A DNA stretch of 40,584 bases from Prevotella sp. (GTDB lineage: Bacteria; Bacteroidota; Bacteroidia; Bacteroidales; Bacteroidaceae). The DNA lies in assembly GCA_017474485.1 (NCBI GenBank), contig JAFVHO010000218.1, forward strand, positions 1-40,584. Direction: 5' to 3'. Shown here piece by piece: positions 13,669-23,704 of the stretch (its first letter is position 1; every line of letters starts with the position of its first letter). Below the pieces are notes generated by a model. It was not told the DNA's origin. It made no database searches and worked only from the letters and a program-made list of their open reading frames with translations. The position numbers and the translations under genes are program-made.

Positions 13669-16494
13669 TTATTCAAAATGTAGGATAGCATTGATACTAC
13701 CTTGCCCCTTTGACCAATAAGGCTGAGCAGAAGGACCATTGAGGTCCGTTGTGTTCACCTTGTTGCGAACAGCAGGAATGGTTTTGAGGATAGAGATGCC
13801 AGTTTCTGGGAGGGTGTACAAAATATGGTCGCGTCCGTCACGAGGGGTATAGACACCCACTTTGCCGCTGAGTAGTTCTATACCGAACTTACCTTCCGTC
13901 GTCTGCAACTTCATCCACGAGACATTAGCGAAATAGCCCTTGAACTCTGGATACTCGAATGTCTCGCCAGGAATGGGGTCGTTATAGTCGTTCTGCCACA
14001 ATCCATACTGCGGACCTTCCATACGGTTCTGCCAAACACGATAAGGCCCCTTGCCTACCCATTGCTTGCTCTTGACCATCGTCTCAGGATAGTCGAAGCA
14101 GATGCCCATGAGGTCGACGACGCCATTGAAGTAATAATTGACGTTCATATACACGCCGCCATCAGCGAGGAAGCGCCACGTCACCTTTTCAATGGAGCCA
14201 TGCTGGTAGTTGGCCACCAGCGTGCTGTCGCCAAGGGTAAAGCCTGCGAAGGCACCTTGGTCGGCATACTCAGTATATTCCGTCTTCTTCTGGAAGGCTT
14301 CCTTGTCGTCGTGATTGTAAAAGCCGTCCTGCGAACGGTCGGCACGCTTGGCAGCCACAAAGCGAGGCCCATTGCTAAACGACAGCTTTTTGCCATTCAC
14401 GCTGACACCCATCAGCAGCCCCGTCTTCTTGCTGAAGGTGTATTGGCGAAGTCCATGCTGAACCAACAGCTGGTCGCCGTCCTCTGTATACAAGTACTGT
14501 TGCGTGTTCTTACGCAGTGTGGGTTTGTGGAAGTTGCCAGCCCTTGTCATATGCTTACGGCTCCACGTGAATATCTCCTTTCCATACGGGTCGATAGCTT
14601 TCAGCTCTATCACATCAGCATCTGTTCTTTCGATTTTCAGTTGGGCGCGCTCACCTGGTGCAGCATCTGGCGAAGGGAGTTTCACCTCCTTGATGACCTT
14701 GACCTCCGATTCTCCATAAGTAGGCATCTTGAGCAGTCTGTAGCTGAACTGGCAGTCCTTCAGGTTGATGAAGTTGTAGCAGTTCTGAATGGTGAAAGCA
14801 CCACTATCAAAATATAAAACCTGTACAGGGCTCCATACCTCGCGAATGGTATAGTAACTTCCTTCCTTCTCCATGTGAGGCCCCACTATACCGTCAGAGC
14901 CGAAGTTGCCCACTGGGTCAAGAATGCCATTCATGTCTGTACGAACCACTGCCTGATCCATCAGGTCCCACAGGAAGCCGCCAGCACAACGAGGATTGCT
15001 CATCATTAACTTCCAGTAGTCCTTCAGGCCTGCTCCATGTCCGCCATCATACAATCCGTGCAGGAACTCCGTAGGCATGAAGATTTCCTTCTGGCGCATA
15101 TACTCTGCTGTCTCGCCCCACGAACGATAGTGCTTGGTCTCGAAACCATTGCGGTTAGCCCAAGGGTAAAGTACGACACGCTGTTGTGGGTCGAGTTTCG
15201 TAAACATAGACTCTAACTCATAGTTAAACCCGCCCTCATTGCCATTACTCCAGAAGATGATGCTGGGATGGTTCACGTCGCGCGTCACCATTTCCTCTAC
15301 AATCTGTGAACCCACGATGGTCTCATGGGCATTGTGCCAACCAGGCTGTTCACATTCTACATAAAGGCCTAAAGAGTCACAGGCATCCAAAAACTCTGGG
15401 TCGGCAGGATAGTGACTCAAGCGGACTGCATTCATATTCATGCTCTTGATGAGCAACACATCCTCAATATTCTTCTGCTTTGACAGCGTGCGACCAGTTT
15501 CAGGACGGAAAGAATGACGATTCACGCCCTTGAAGATGACCTTCTGACCATTAATGAACACACCATCTTCCTTGTCACCAGCGTATGTGTGACGATACTC
15601 AATGGTACGGAAACCAAACTTCTGACGCTCTACGTGGACTATCTTGCCCTGCTGATCTTTCAGCGTGAATACGGCAGTATAGAGGTTAGGCTGTTCTGCA
15701 TTCCACAGTTTGGGATTGTTGAAAACGAATTTGACCTGTGCATTGTCGCTTTTTACAGGGAAGGCCGGGAGTTTGCCTCCGCTTTTTCCATTTGCGTCAA
15801 GGATATCAATACCTATCCAATAGCCGGGCATAGCCTTATTCAGGAAGACATCGGCATTAAACCACCCGTCAGCCTTAGCATTAATGGCTACACGCTGAAT
15901 ATTATGAACAGGCTTGGCGATGATAAATACAGGACGCCAGATGCCTCCAAAGTTCCAATAGTCAGCACGACGTTCAGCAAGGTTCACCTGCGGATTGGTA
16001 CTCTCTTTCAGCACCTCAACCTCCAAGCGGTTCTTCTTTGATCCAAAGAAGACACGATCGCTAACGTCAATGGTATGACGGGTAAAACCACCCTGATACG
16101 TGCCATTGCCTGCCTTACGTCCATTAATTTGGACATGAATCTCTGTAAATGCAGCTTCGAACACCAGCTGTATTTGACGTCCTGCCCATTCCTTAGGCAA
16201 TGTAAACTCCGTCTTGTACTTGCCAGTCTCGTCAGCAATACCCTCTGGCGTAGCCTTACCATAGAAGCGCATACCATACTGGTACGTGCCAAAGCCCTGT
16301 AATTCCCAACAAGAAGGAACGCCAATCTTCGCCCACTTCCCACTATTTCGGCCATCAGTGCAGAAGAAGTCCCACTGCACCATATCGTCGCATCCATGTC
16401 CACTCAGATATTGCCGTTGCGTTTCTACCAACGACTGAGCCTGCATTGATGAGAAAGCAAATCCCAATAATGCCAAAAGAAAAGTTCGTCTCAT
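13669..16494 (-). CDS. GH2 family beta-galactosidase-like enzyme
   Basis: This 941-residue secreted GH2 enzyme has a signal peptide (MRRTFLLALLGFAFSSMQA), then a jelly roll (about 45-195), an Ig-like domain (about 195-300) and a TIM barrel from about 305. The acid/base E420 is in FWSNGNEGGFN, and E476 in PTEFLHGLYDGG is the likely nucleophile. A C-terminal Bgal small-chain-like domain follows (KQWVGKGPYRVWQNRMEG). It is the first enzyme gene after susD. Its start codon sits in the loop of a perfect 13-bp stem (16479-16526) whose 3' arm is codons 2-5. Beta-galactosidase is the default guess, and other beta-glycosidase specificities are possible. Confidence 0.93.
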   Translation of the reverse strand: MRRTFLLALLGFAFSSMQAQSLVETQRQYLSGHGCDDMVQWDFFCTDGRNSGKWAKIGVPSCWELQGFGTYQYGMRFYGKATPEGIADETGKYKTEFTLPKEWAGRQIQLVFEAAFTEIHVQINGRKAGNGTYQGGFTRHTIDVSDRVFFGSKKNRLEVEVLKESTNPQVNLAERRADYWNFGGIWRPVFIIAKPVHNIQRVAINAKADGWFNADVFLNKAMPGYWIGIDILDANGKSGGKLPAFPVKSDNAQVKFVFNNPKLWNAEQPNLYTAVFTLKDQQGKIVHVERQKFGFRTIEYRHTYAGDKEDGVFINGQKVIFKGVNRHSFRPETGRTLSKQKNIEDVLLIKSMNMNAVRLSHYPADPEFLDACDSLGLYVECEQPGWHNAHETIVGSQIVEEMVTRDVNHPSIIFWSNGNEGGFNYELESMFTKLDPQQRVVLYPWANRNGFETKHYRSWGETAEYMRQKEIFMPTEFLHGLYDGGHGAGLKDYWKLMMSNPRCAGGFLWDLMDQAVVRTDMNGILDPVGNFGSDGIVGPHMEKEGSYYTIREVWSPVQVLYFDSGAFTIQNCYNFINLKDCQFSYRLLKMPTYGESEVKVIKEVKLPSPDAAPGERAQLKIERTDADVIELKAIDPYGKEIFTWSRKHMTRAGNFHKPTLRKNTQQYLYTEDGDQLLVQHGLRQYTFSKKTGLLMGVSVNGKKLSFSNGPRFVAAKRADRSQDGFYNHDDKEAFQKKTEYTEYADQGAFAGFTLGDSTLVANYQHGSIEKVTWRFLADGGVYMNVNYYFNGVVDLMGICFDYPETMVKSKQWVGKGPYRVWQNRMEGPQYGLWQNDYNDPIPGETFEYPEFKGYFANVSWMKLQTTEGKFGIELLSGKVGVYTPRDGRDHILYTLPETGISILKTIPAVRNKVNTTDLNGPSAQPYWSKGQGSINAILHFE

Positions 16495-16526
16495 ATACGT
16501 ATATTTATATATAAGACGAACTTTTC
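16479..16526 (-). promoter_or_regulatory. Perfect 13-bp stem-loop enclosing the GH2 start codon
   Basis: The arms GAAAAGTTCGTCT (16514-16526, read on minus) and AGACGAACTTTTC (16479-16491) flank a 22-nt A/T-rich loop that ends with the ATG (16492-16494). On the mRNA the 3' arm is followed by TTTTGG. It could limit translation, act as a partial attenuator, or be a processing site between susD and the enzyme genes. Confidence 0.75.
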
Positions 16527-16551
16527 AACAATTTGTCACTACATTGCCATA

Positions 16552-18762
16552 TTACTCGGCCAACGGGTCAAAGGTGCCATTTGCATTGCCACGTGTGTTG
16601 TCTTCCCAACCAATTGTCTGGTAAATACCTTTGTTACGAGACATGGCTGAACCGTTGAGGCCTAACAGATAGTACTTGGCAAGGAACGTGATGTATTCTA
16701 GATTATGGCTCGAGTCATAACCGTCACCACGACTCTCTCTGCGTACCAAGTTGTCTGCATACCAAGCCTTGAGCGTTGTCAACTGGGGAGCCAGTTCTTT
16801 TCGTAAATCTACGCCTTCAGGGCGTTCAACACCACCTTTGACCAGTGGGTCGCCATTGACATTGTTCTCACCAACGCCCCACTTGTCTGCTGTACGGAAC
16901 AGCATGTTCTCACGACGCTGGCCATTCAGAGGCTTAAAGCCAAGCCATTTGCAAGTATTACCATCCCAACCTGTCAGCGTCCAAGAAGAAGGAGCGCCTA
17001 CTATGCTGGAAACACCTGTACCACCATCAAAGAGCATCCAACGGCGCAAGTCATCAAAGCGCTTACCCTCATAAGCTAACTCTATCTGGCGTTCATATAA
17101 AATAGCGCTCATGCAAGCCTTTTGATCGTTACTCAGATTTGCTTGCAATCCATAGTTATTTTCTGCCGTATAGCCTACGCGTGCACGAATCTTCTGAAGC
17201 TGTTCCACTGCTTCCTCCATGTGTCCAGCCATACAAGCGGCCTCAGCATAGTTGAGCAATACTTCCGCATATCGAATTTCAATATAAGGAGCTGCAGAGT
17301 TTACAAAGCCACTGACATTGGCTGCCGCTGCCCAGTTTGCATAAAGCGGACTGACATTGACATCAAGATCATCAGAACGCTTGCGAACATAAATACCCTT
17401 GGTATTGCTCAGCAGGTTATCTGCACCATAAGACGTACCACTTTCTACATTACCTTGGTCATTCTTGTCAAGATACCAAACATAGTTCCAAAGAACATAG
17501 TTACTACCCGCATTGTATGAGGGGTTATCAGGATTGGCCGTTGTGGGATCACCATTATATGCCCAACGGAAACCTGGCATGGCGAAAGTACGATAGAAAC
17601 GAGGATCACGATTCATGAATGGATAATCATGTGTATTATTCGTCTGCTCAGTGTACGAGCTCGTCTCTAACAATGTATAGGTGTCTGCACTGGCAGGAAT
17701 CTTACCATCAGCCATCGGGAACATATCAACCATCATAGCAGATGCGTTTATGCCACCACCGCCAGAGGTATTCTTAGGACGGATATTGCTTTCCCATCCA
17801 TTGTTTCTCGCCATGTCCGTTCCATTCTGAACGGTATTGTAAAGCGATACAAATACTGCCTCAGAACTCTTGATTTCAGTAAACATCTTGGCGAAGTCAG
17901 AAGCATTGATATTCGAACCTGTCTGGTAAAGGCCATGGCCACAAGCATCAATCGTCGCCATGTCTGCCTGGATTTCATCATAAGCTGTCGTCCAACGTTT
18001 GGGGTCGTTGGTACGATTGAACAACGGACTGGCCCATAATAGCAGCAAACGACCCTTTAAAGCCAGTGCTGTTGCTGAGGTCACACGTCCCCAATCGTCG
18101 CTCTTCACCCAACCGCCATTAGCCGTAAAGGGCTTCAACAGTTTGGCAGACGTGTTGAGGTCGTCAAGAATAAACTCCATGGTCTCCTTCGAAGACGAAC
18201 GCTGTACAAACACGTCCTTGGTAGGATTCAGAACAGTCTTGACAATAGGCAGTCCACCATACCACTTAAACATATTATAATAACGCCACGCACGAAGGAA
18301 CAGTGCCTGACCAATCAGCTGGTCCTTTTGCTCCTGAGAAAGCGTAGAGCCTTCAAAACCAGCTATCATTTCGTTAATATTACGGATGTGTCCCCAAGGG
18401 GTCTCCTGAATATTCTGGTTAGAATTCTGGAAGTAATCAGGAACAGCATTATCGCCAGAAGTCATCAACTCCACTTCTGGATTGACAAAGAAACCAAAAC
18501 TACTGTATTCCTCTGTACACTTTGACTGGTCATCGCTCTTACCCGTACTGTTGAAACGCCAACTCGGGTCTGCTGTTGCATTAGGAAGGACAAAGGAGTA
18601 AGCGTCTGCCAAACGACCACAACATCCTTCAAAATCGTTATAGACATCAACGCTGACATACTCATAATTCTTCTTGTCTTGTAAGAACTGGTCACTGCAA
18701 GCAGTCAACGACAACGCTACTGTCATTCCAAAAGCTATAATATGATAATAATTCTTTTTCAT
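16552..18762 (-). CDS. SusD/RagB-family outer-membrane lipoprotein
   Basis: This 736-residue starch-binding-like (RagB/SusD) lipoprotein has a lipobox ending at C22 (VALSLTACSDQ). Helical TPR-like segments are recognisable (LIGQALFLRAWRYYNMFKWYGGLPIV; RYAEVLLNYAEAACM), as is the C-terminal RagB/SusD signature (AILYERQIELAYEGKRFDDLRRWMLF). It forms the lid of the SusC transporter and captures oligosaccharides at the cell surface. It is long for the family. It is translated 24 nt after the SusC gene, the usual order, and 57 nt separate it from the first enzyme gene. Confidence 0.96.
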   Translation of the reverse strand: MKKNYYHIIAFGMTVALSLTACSDQFLQDKKNYEYVSVDVYNDFEGCCGRLADAYSFVLPNATADPSWRFNSTGKSDDQSKCTEEYSSFGFFVNPEVELMTSGDNAVPDYFQNSNQNIQETPWGHIRNINEMIAGFEGSTLSQEQKDQLIGQALFLRAWRYYNMFKWYGGLPIVKTVLNPTKDVFVQRSSSKETMEFILDDLNTSAKLLKPFTANGGWVKSDDWGRVTSATALALKGRLLLLWASPLFNRTNDPKRWTTAYDEIQADMATIDACGHGLYQTGSNINASDFAKMFTEIKSSEAVFVSLYNTVQNGTDMARNNGWESNIRPKNTSGGGGINASAMMVDMFPMADGKIPASADTYTLLETSSYTEQTNNTHDYPFMNRDPRFYRTFAMPGFRWAYNGDPTTANPDNPSYNAGSNYVLWNYVWYLDKNDQGNVESGTSYGADNLLSNTKGIYVRKRSDDLDVNVSPLYANWAAAANVSGFVNSAAPYIEIRYAEVLLNYAEAACMAGHMEEAVEQLQKIRARVGYTAENNYGLQANLSNDQKACMSAILYERQIELAYEGKRFDDLRRWMLFDGGTGVSSIVGAPSSWTLTGWDGNTCKWLGFKPLNGQRRENMLFRTADKWGVGENNVNGDPLVKGGVERPEGVDLRKELAPQLTTLKAWYADNLVRRESRGDGYDSSHNLEYITFLAKYYLLGLNGSAMSRNKGIYQTIGWEDNTRGNANGTFDPLAE

Positions 18763-18786
18763 AATCAGTATACTTTATAATTATCG

Positions 18787-21700
18787 TTAGAATGAAACGT
18801 TTAAACCTACAGTAAACTTACGCAACATGGGATATTTGCCATAAGTACACATGGGGTCGATAAATTTGTCGGGGTACGGGTTGTAAAGGCTCAGCAAATT
18901 GAGTCCCGTTACGTTGACACGTACATTCTTCAAACCAATCACCTTCACCCAGTCGGTAGGAAGTGTATATGCCAGGGTTATGCGATTCAGACGAATGCGG
19001 GTTCCGCTGACACGCCAGAATGACGACTCCACACGGTTGATGTCAAAACCTGGGTTAGGATAAGCTGCGTCAGGATTAGCCTTTTGGATAAGATTGCCAC
19101 TACCGTCATAGATGTCTTTGTAAACAAACACGTTGTCAGGATTCCAGAACGAAGGCATGCTACCATATTCAATACTCTTCGACTCATTGTTAGGACTCAA
19201 AGCGGCAGTGGGCACCTGGCTGTATCCACCCCAACTGGCATTAAACTGTGCTGTCAGCGAAAGGCCCTTCCAAGAAGCATTCAGATTGCAAGTAAATGAG
19301 TAAGGATTCGAACGGTTAGACAGGCGAACCTGGTCGTACAACTGACTCACTTCATGGTCAGGACCTTCATAAGTGCCGTCTTCCTTCTTATGTCCACGTA
19401 CGTCCTTATATATCAGCATACCAGGATATACTCTATCCTTAGTCAGACTCATGTAAGTACCATACGATCCATCATCTTTCTTCAAATAAGTATCGAAATA
19501 TTCCTCAATATCCTGGAACGAACGGAACATGCCGATACACTGCATACCCCAGCCAGAAGTGAAGTCTGTACGAGAACCATAGACATACTGCTTATACTGG
19601 TCGTCACCTTTTTGCCAGTCCATCTCCAATATCTTATTGTCACTATAGCCAGTGTTGAGATTTACAGAATATTTGAAGTTCTTACCAATCTTATCACGCC
19701 ATGTGGCACCAATTTCAACACCCCAACTGTTCATCTCACCATAGTTTGTCTGAGCTGTTTGAGTACCAATAATACCCTCAATTTCCTGAGTGAGGCTTAA
19801 CAACATCTCACGATTGCGCTCACTCCAGTAGTCAATATTGAATGACAGACGTTTATTGAGGACTGAGGCATCGAGACCAAAGTTAAACTTATACGACTTG
19901 TCCCAATGAGCATCGGCATTAACAGCAGACATCGTCTTGCTGATAGATATACGAGCTTGTGTGTCACCATTCATATTGGTTCCAAACATCGGGCCACGAT
20001 AGGCATCTGCACCATAGTGCTGCATCCACTGCCAAGGAATCGTGTTATCACGACCTGTGATACCCCAACTGGCACGAACCTTCAAGAAGTCCACCCAGTT
20101 GACAGCTTTCTGGAACCATTCTTCTTCACTGATAATCCAACCTGCCGAGAACGATGGGAAGGTTCCCCAGTAATTGTCTGGTGAGAACTTGGTCGATGCA
20201 TCCGAACGCAACAGGAACTCAAAGAGATACTTGTCAGCATAAGCATAGTTCAAACGTCCGATATATGACAATGAGCCAGACTCAGCACGTGTAAAGTCAC
20301 CACTGCGCTCACCAATGGCCGTATTCGACTGGAAATTGGTAAATGAATATGGACTCTGCTTGGCCTGACGCGAAAATTCACTTTCCGCTTCCGACTTCTC
20401 GATAGAGAACAAGGCGTTGACATGGTGCTTGCCAAAGTCACGGGCATAGTTCATTGTAAAGTTTATCTGATAATTGTCCGTACGAACCATATCGCGCTGC
20501 AGATATCCATGAGCATCACCGCCATTAGCTATCTCAAGTGCCATAAAGTTATCTGGAGTCAGGTAATCTGCATAGTTGTCACCAACTGCCGTATAAAGGT
20601 GATTACCACTTCCCGTACGATTGCGCATCTGGTATAATGTAAACTTGCTACCAAACTCGTTGGTCTTATCAGTATTGATACTCTTTGCGTAGGTGAAATT
20701 GGCTGTCAGACCCTTCAATGGCTCCCACCAGCCAAAGTCAAATTTCAGCGAGCCATTTATCGTCATGCTCTGCGACATGCTCCTACTGAAGTCCTGATTG
20801 TTCTGCAACACAGAGAAATTATAGTATTGTTCATCTTTTTGGCGTCCATTGGTGATACCATAATTTGGCAAATAATAGCCGTCACCCACGTATTCAGGAA
20901 TGTAGCGAGGACGAGTCAACAACTGACGATAGTCATTTTCCTCATTAGACGAGCCAATCTTCACTAATGGCTTGTTCTTTTTGCCATAGTCACCACTTAA
21001 GGTCATATTTGCTGATACCCATTTGCTAATCTTGACATCCACACCGACACGGGCATTCCATCGGCTATAATCCAGATTACCAAGATTACCGTCTTGTGTA
21101 AAGTATGATAGATTGGCAAAATAGCTGGCGCTTTCTGTTGCACCACTCACGTTAACACCATGTTTCTGGGTGATAGCAGTCTCCCAATACTTGTCGAGAA
21201 GATCATAATTCAAACCTTTCATAGCCTCCAGTTCATCAGCCTGATACAAGCCAATAGTCTTATTCAGTGACGTGTTTGTAGGATTCGCAGTGGCCATGAT
21301 ATTATATAAGCGTCCATAGTTGTATGCATTTAACATCTTTGTACGACTTACTTCATCATTGAAACCAAAGGTTCCACTATATGAAATCTGAGGTGCTCCA
21401 AGTTTACCTTTCTTAGTAGTTACCAAGATTACGCCATTAGCAGCACGTGAACCATAGACGGCAGCAGCAGCATCCTTCAGCACAGAGATGCTTTCCACCT
21501 CATTCGGGTCAAGGTTGTTGAAAGCTTCAGCACCCAGATTCTGATTACTATTACCCACCTTCACATCATTCGGATAGATATAGCCGTCAATAACGTAGAG
21601 GGGCTCCTGGGCAGTAGAACCGATATCTGCTAACGAGCCTGAGCCACGAATCGACATAGTGGCACGCACGCCAGGACGAGCTTCACCATCGTCACTGACG

Positions 21701-22137
21701 CTCAGTCCAGGAACCAGACCACGAAGTGTGGAAGCTAAGTCACCAGAAGCAATATCGCGAATGTCGTCCATAGGAACAGTCACCACGGCACCCGTCAAGT
21801 GAGCTTTCTTCTGTGAGCCATAACCCACGACGACAACTTCCTGTAGATTCTGCTTGTCTTCTTGCAGTTGTACTTTACCGCCAGGCTTTACCGTCATAGG
21901 CAAATAGCCAATATAGCTGATGACGACCTTAGCCCCTGCAGGAGCTGATATCTTGTAATTACCATCCAAATCGGTAACAGTTGCCGTCTTCGTACCAGCC
22001 ACCGTCACTGTTGCTCCAATCACAGGTTCGCCGAGTTCATCGACAACAGTACCCGTCACGGTTTGGTTCTGTGCCAAAGCCGATGTAGAAAACATCAGCA
22101 TCATACCAAGGCATAAAGCTTTAATATATCTTTTCAT
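18787..22137 (-). CDS. SusC/RagA-family TonB-dependent receptor
   Basis: This outer-membrane importer of oligosaccharides has about 1116 residues. The start at 22137 gives a proper signal peptide (MKRYIKALCLGMMLMFSTSALA); a frame start 30 bp upstream would overlap the preceding gene. A carboxypeptidase-D-like domain (TVTGTVVDELGEPVIGATV) is followed by a TonB-box-like segment (LQEVVVVGYGSQKK). The plug (IRGSGSLADIGSTAQEPLYVIDGYIYPNDV) and a long barrel follow, ending in an aromatic C-terminus (FTVGLNVSF). It pairs with the SusD gene downstream. It would be energised by TonB/ExbBD, which are not encoded here. Confidence 0.97.
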   Translation of the reverse strand: MKRYIKALCLGMMLMFSTSALAQNQTVTGTVVDELGEPVIGATVTVAGTKTATVTDLDGNYKISAPAGAKVVISYIGYLPMTVKPGGKVQLQEDKQNLQEVVVVGYGSQKKAHLTGAVVTVPMDDIRDIASGDLASTLRGLVPGLSVSDDGEARPGVRATMSIRGSGSLADIGSTAQEPLYVIDGYIYPNDVKVGNSNQNLGAEAFNNLDPNEVESISVLKDAAAAVYGSRAANGVILVTTKKGKLGAPQISYSGTFGFNDEVSRTKMLNAYNYGRLYNIMATANPTNTSLNKTIGLYQADELEAMKGLNYDLLDKYWETAITQKHGVNVSGATESASYFANLSYFTQDGNLGNLDYSRWNARVGVDVKISKWVSANMTLSGDYGKKNKPLVKIGSSNEENDYRQLLTRPRYIPEYVGDGYYLPNYGITNGRQKDEQYYNFSVLQNNQDFSRSMSQSMTINGSLKFDFGWWEPLKGLTANFTYAKSINTDKTNEFGSKFTLYQMRNRTGSGNHLYTAVGDNYADYLTPDNFMALEIANGGDAHGYLQRDMVRTDNYQINFTMNYARDFGKHHVNALFSIEKSEAESEFSRQAKQSPYSFTNFQSNTAIGERSGDFTRAESGSLSYIGRLNYAYADKYLFEFLLRSDASTKFSPDNYWGTFPSFSAGWIISEEEWFQKAVNWVDFLKVRASWGITGRDNTIPWQWMQHYGADAYRGPMFGTNMNGDTQARISISKTMSAVNADAHWDKSYKFNFGLDASVLNKRLSFNIDYWSERNREMLLSLTQEIEGIIGTQTAQTNYGEMNSWGVEIGATWRDKIGKNFKYSVNLNTGYSDNKILEMDWQKGDDQYKQYVYGSRTDFTSGWGMQCIGMFRSFQDIEEYFDTYLKKDDGSYGTYMSLTKDRVYPGMLIYKDVRGHKKEDGTYEGPDHEVSQLYDQVRLSNRSNPYSFTCNLNASWKGLSLTAQFNASWGGYSQVPTAALSPNNESKSIEYGSMPSFWNPDNVFVYKDIYDGSGNLIQKANPDAAYPNPGFDINRVESSFWRVSGTRIRLNRITLAYTLPTDWVKVIGLKNVRVNVTGLNLLSLYNPYPDKFIDPMCTYGKYPMLRKFTVGLNVSF

Positions 22138-22154
22138 AGTTTTACCTTTTTTTA

Positions 22155-23648
22155 TTAGGGCAGCCAACGTGGGTCACCTGTTCCAAAAGCCACCTGCTTT
22201 GCACCACTGATATGGAAGTCGCCTGCAGCAGGATTGGCGAATTGAGGGTCTTCCTCTATCTGAGTTCCTGAGGTGTCGTAGTTGCCTACAGAATCGAATG
22301 TGCCATTAGCCTGCATATAAGTGTTATATCTAAAAGTCACATTACTGCTACCAACAGCATAGGTCTTACCATGCAGGAAACGACGGGGAACGCCCCCCTT
22401 TGCACTACATGCGTAGAAAATGCAGTTGGTCATCGTCCAGTATGATTCAGCCTTTCCGTTCATACCATTGTAGTTACCCCATTCGCCTTCATTATTAAGA
22501 TAACCGATGCGATAGAAAGTGCTATTCTTGTAGTTCACGCTGTTAGAAGCCATACCAATATCTTTGGCACGATACATACCTGCCTGATAGAAATAATAGA
22601 TGTCGCCTTCCTCAGTGAGATTATAGAAGGTAGAATTGCTAATCGTTAAATCATTAATATGTCCACCTTTATTTGTCCAAATAACGCCTACCTTTGAAAA
22701 ACCTGGAGGGGTAAGAGCTACCACACAATTGTCGATGAGAAATTGAATAGCTGCAATTTTCTGATCCTTGCGGCTGTCCCAGAAGAAATAACCATTCACG
22801 TTGTCAAACGTACAACTGAGGATCGCTGTATTACCACCAAAGATTACAAAGCCCGTAGCGTCATCTCGTACTGCCGTTGGAGCTTTAGAGAATCCGAACA
22901 CACCAACATTGGCAGCCATACCAGAACAGTCGAAGTGTAGGTACTTCGCACTAAATGGTGCAGCAAAATTGATGCACGACTTTTCTGTCGTGTAGTTAAT
23001 GTTTGCAGGATTAGTCTTATTATTACTGCGTAATGTTACCCAATGGGCGTCAAAGTCAAGTTCATCGCTCACAATATAAGTGGCGCCACCTTCAAGATCG
23101 TAATTCAGGTTTTTACCAATAGAATCATCGGGAATAGCATTTTCAGGCTTGGCAAACCACTCGCATAGGTCTGTAGGCTGTCCGTCTGTCAATGCTGGAA
23201 TCGTCATGTAAGTTCGCGTAAAAGTCGTAAACTTCTTAGTGGCCACAGTATCAGCATCACCATTGCCCTTCTTTGAATTACCCAATGCCAAAATGGTCAA
23301 TTCGTAGTTTACGTCTTCTTCACGTTTACTCGTAATCGTACAGCCATCCACAACGCTATCGTTGATGATGGGATGGTCAGGGTTGCCAACGTCTATCAGA
23401 CGTACACGATAGCCACCGGCTCCCATGACTACAGGCCAGGTGAATGTCTGACTCTTACCGTCAGTACTTTCCTTAACGGTAATGCCTTTAGCGTCTACAA
23501 CACTTACCTTAGTATTGTTTACTCCTGCATCAAAGCGCTCATCGTCGTCATAGCCGTCTTGAGCACAAGACCCAAAGAAGAGTACACCAGAGGCAATGAT
23601 TGCCAATGAGCACAATTTCCTGGTTGTTAATAAAAAATTCTGTTTCAT
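22155..23648 (-). CDS. Surface lipoprotein, DUF4957/DUF5123-like
   Basis: This 497-residue lipoprotein has a lipobox ending at C28 (GVLFFGSCAQ) followed by acidic residues (DGYDDDERFD), as in surface-exposed Bacteroidetes lipoproteins. Residues about 45-150 resemble a fibronectin-type III domain. The remainder looks like a right-handed beta-helix with repeated short strands and ends with PQFANPAAGDFHIS...GDPRW, typical of DUF4957/DUF5123 proteins in pectin- and xylan-type PULs. It probably binds glycan at the cell surface, taking the place of SusE/SusF. It lies directly upstream of the SusC gene in the same operon (17-nt gap). Confidence 0.8.
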   Translation of the reverse strand: MKQNFLLTTRKLCSLAIIASGVLFFGSCAQDGYDDDERFDAGVNNTKVSVVDAKGITVKESTDGKSQTFTWPVVMGAGGYRVRLIDVGNPDHPIINDSVVDGCTITSKREEDVNYELTILALGNSKKGNGDADTVATKKFTTFTRTYMTIPALTDGQPTDLCEWFAKPENAIPDDSIGKNLNYDLEGGATYIVSDELDFDAHWVTLRSNNKTNPANINYTTEKSCINFAAPFSAKYLHFDCSGMAANVGVFGFSKAPTAVRDDATGFVIFGGNTAILSCTFDNVNGYFFWDSRKDQKIAAIQFLIDNCVVALTPPGFSKVGVIWTNKGGHINDLTISNSTFYNLTEEGDIYYFYQAGMYRAKDIGMASNSVNYKNSTFYRIGYLNNEGEWGNYNGMNGKAESYWTMTNCIFYACSAKGGVPRRFLHGKTYAVGSSNVTFRYNTYMQANGTFDSVGNYDTSGTQIEEDPQFANPAAGDFHISGAKQVAFGTGDPRWLP

Positions 23649-23704
23649 AAGCTATTAGTTTTGTTTGTTTTATATAGTTCCCGTTATTCTCTATTAACTT
23701 TTCA

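Noticed and set aside
14062-14817. A 251-codon plus-strand frame opposite the GH2 gene
   Set aside because: It is antisense to a clear GH2 enzyme; the composition (H-, V- and L-rich) is typical of a shadow frame.
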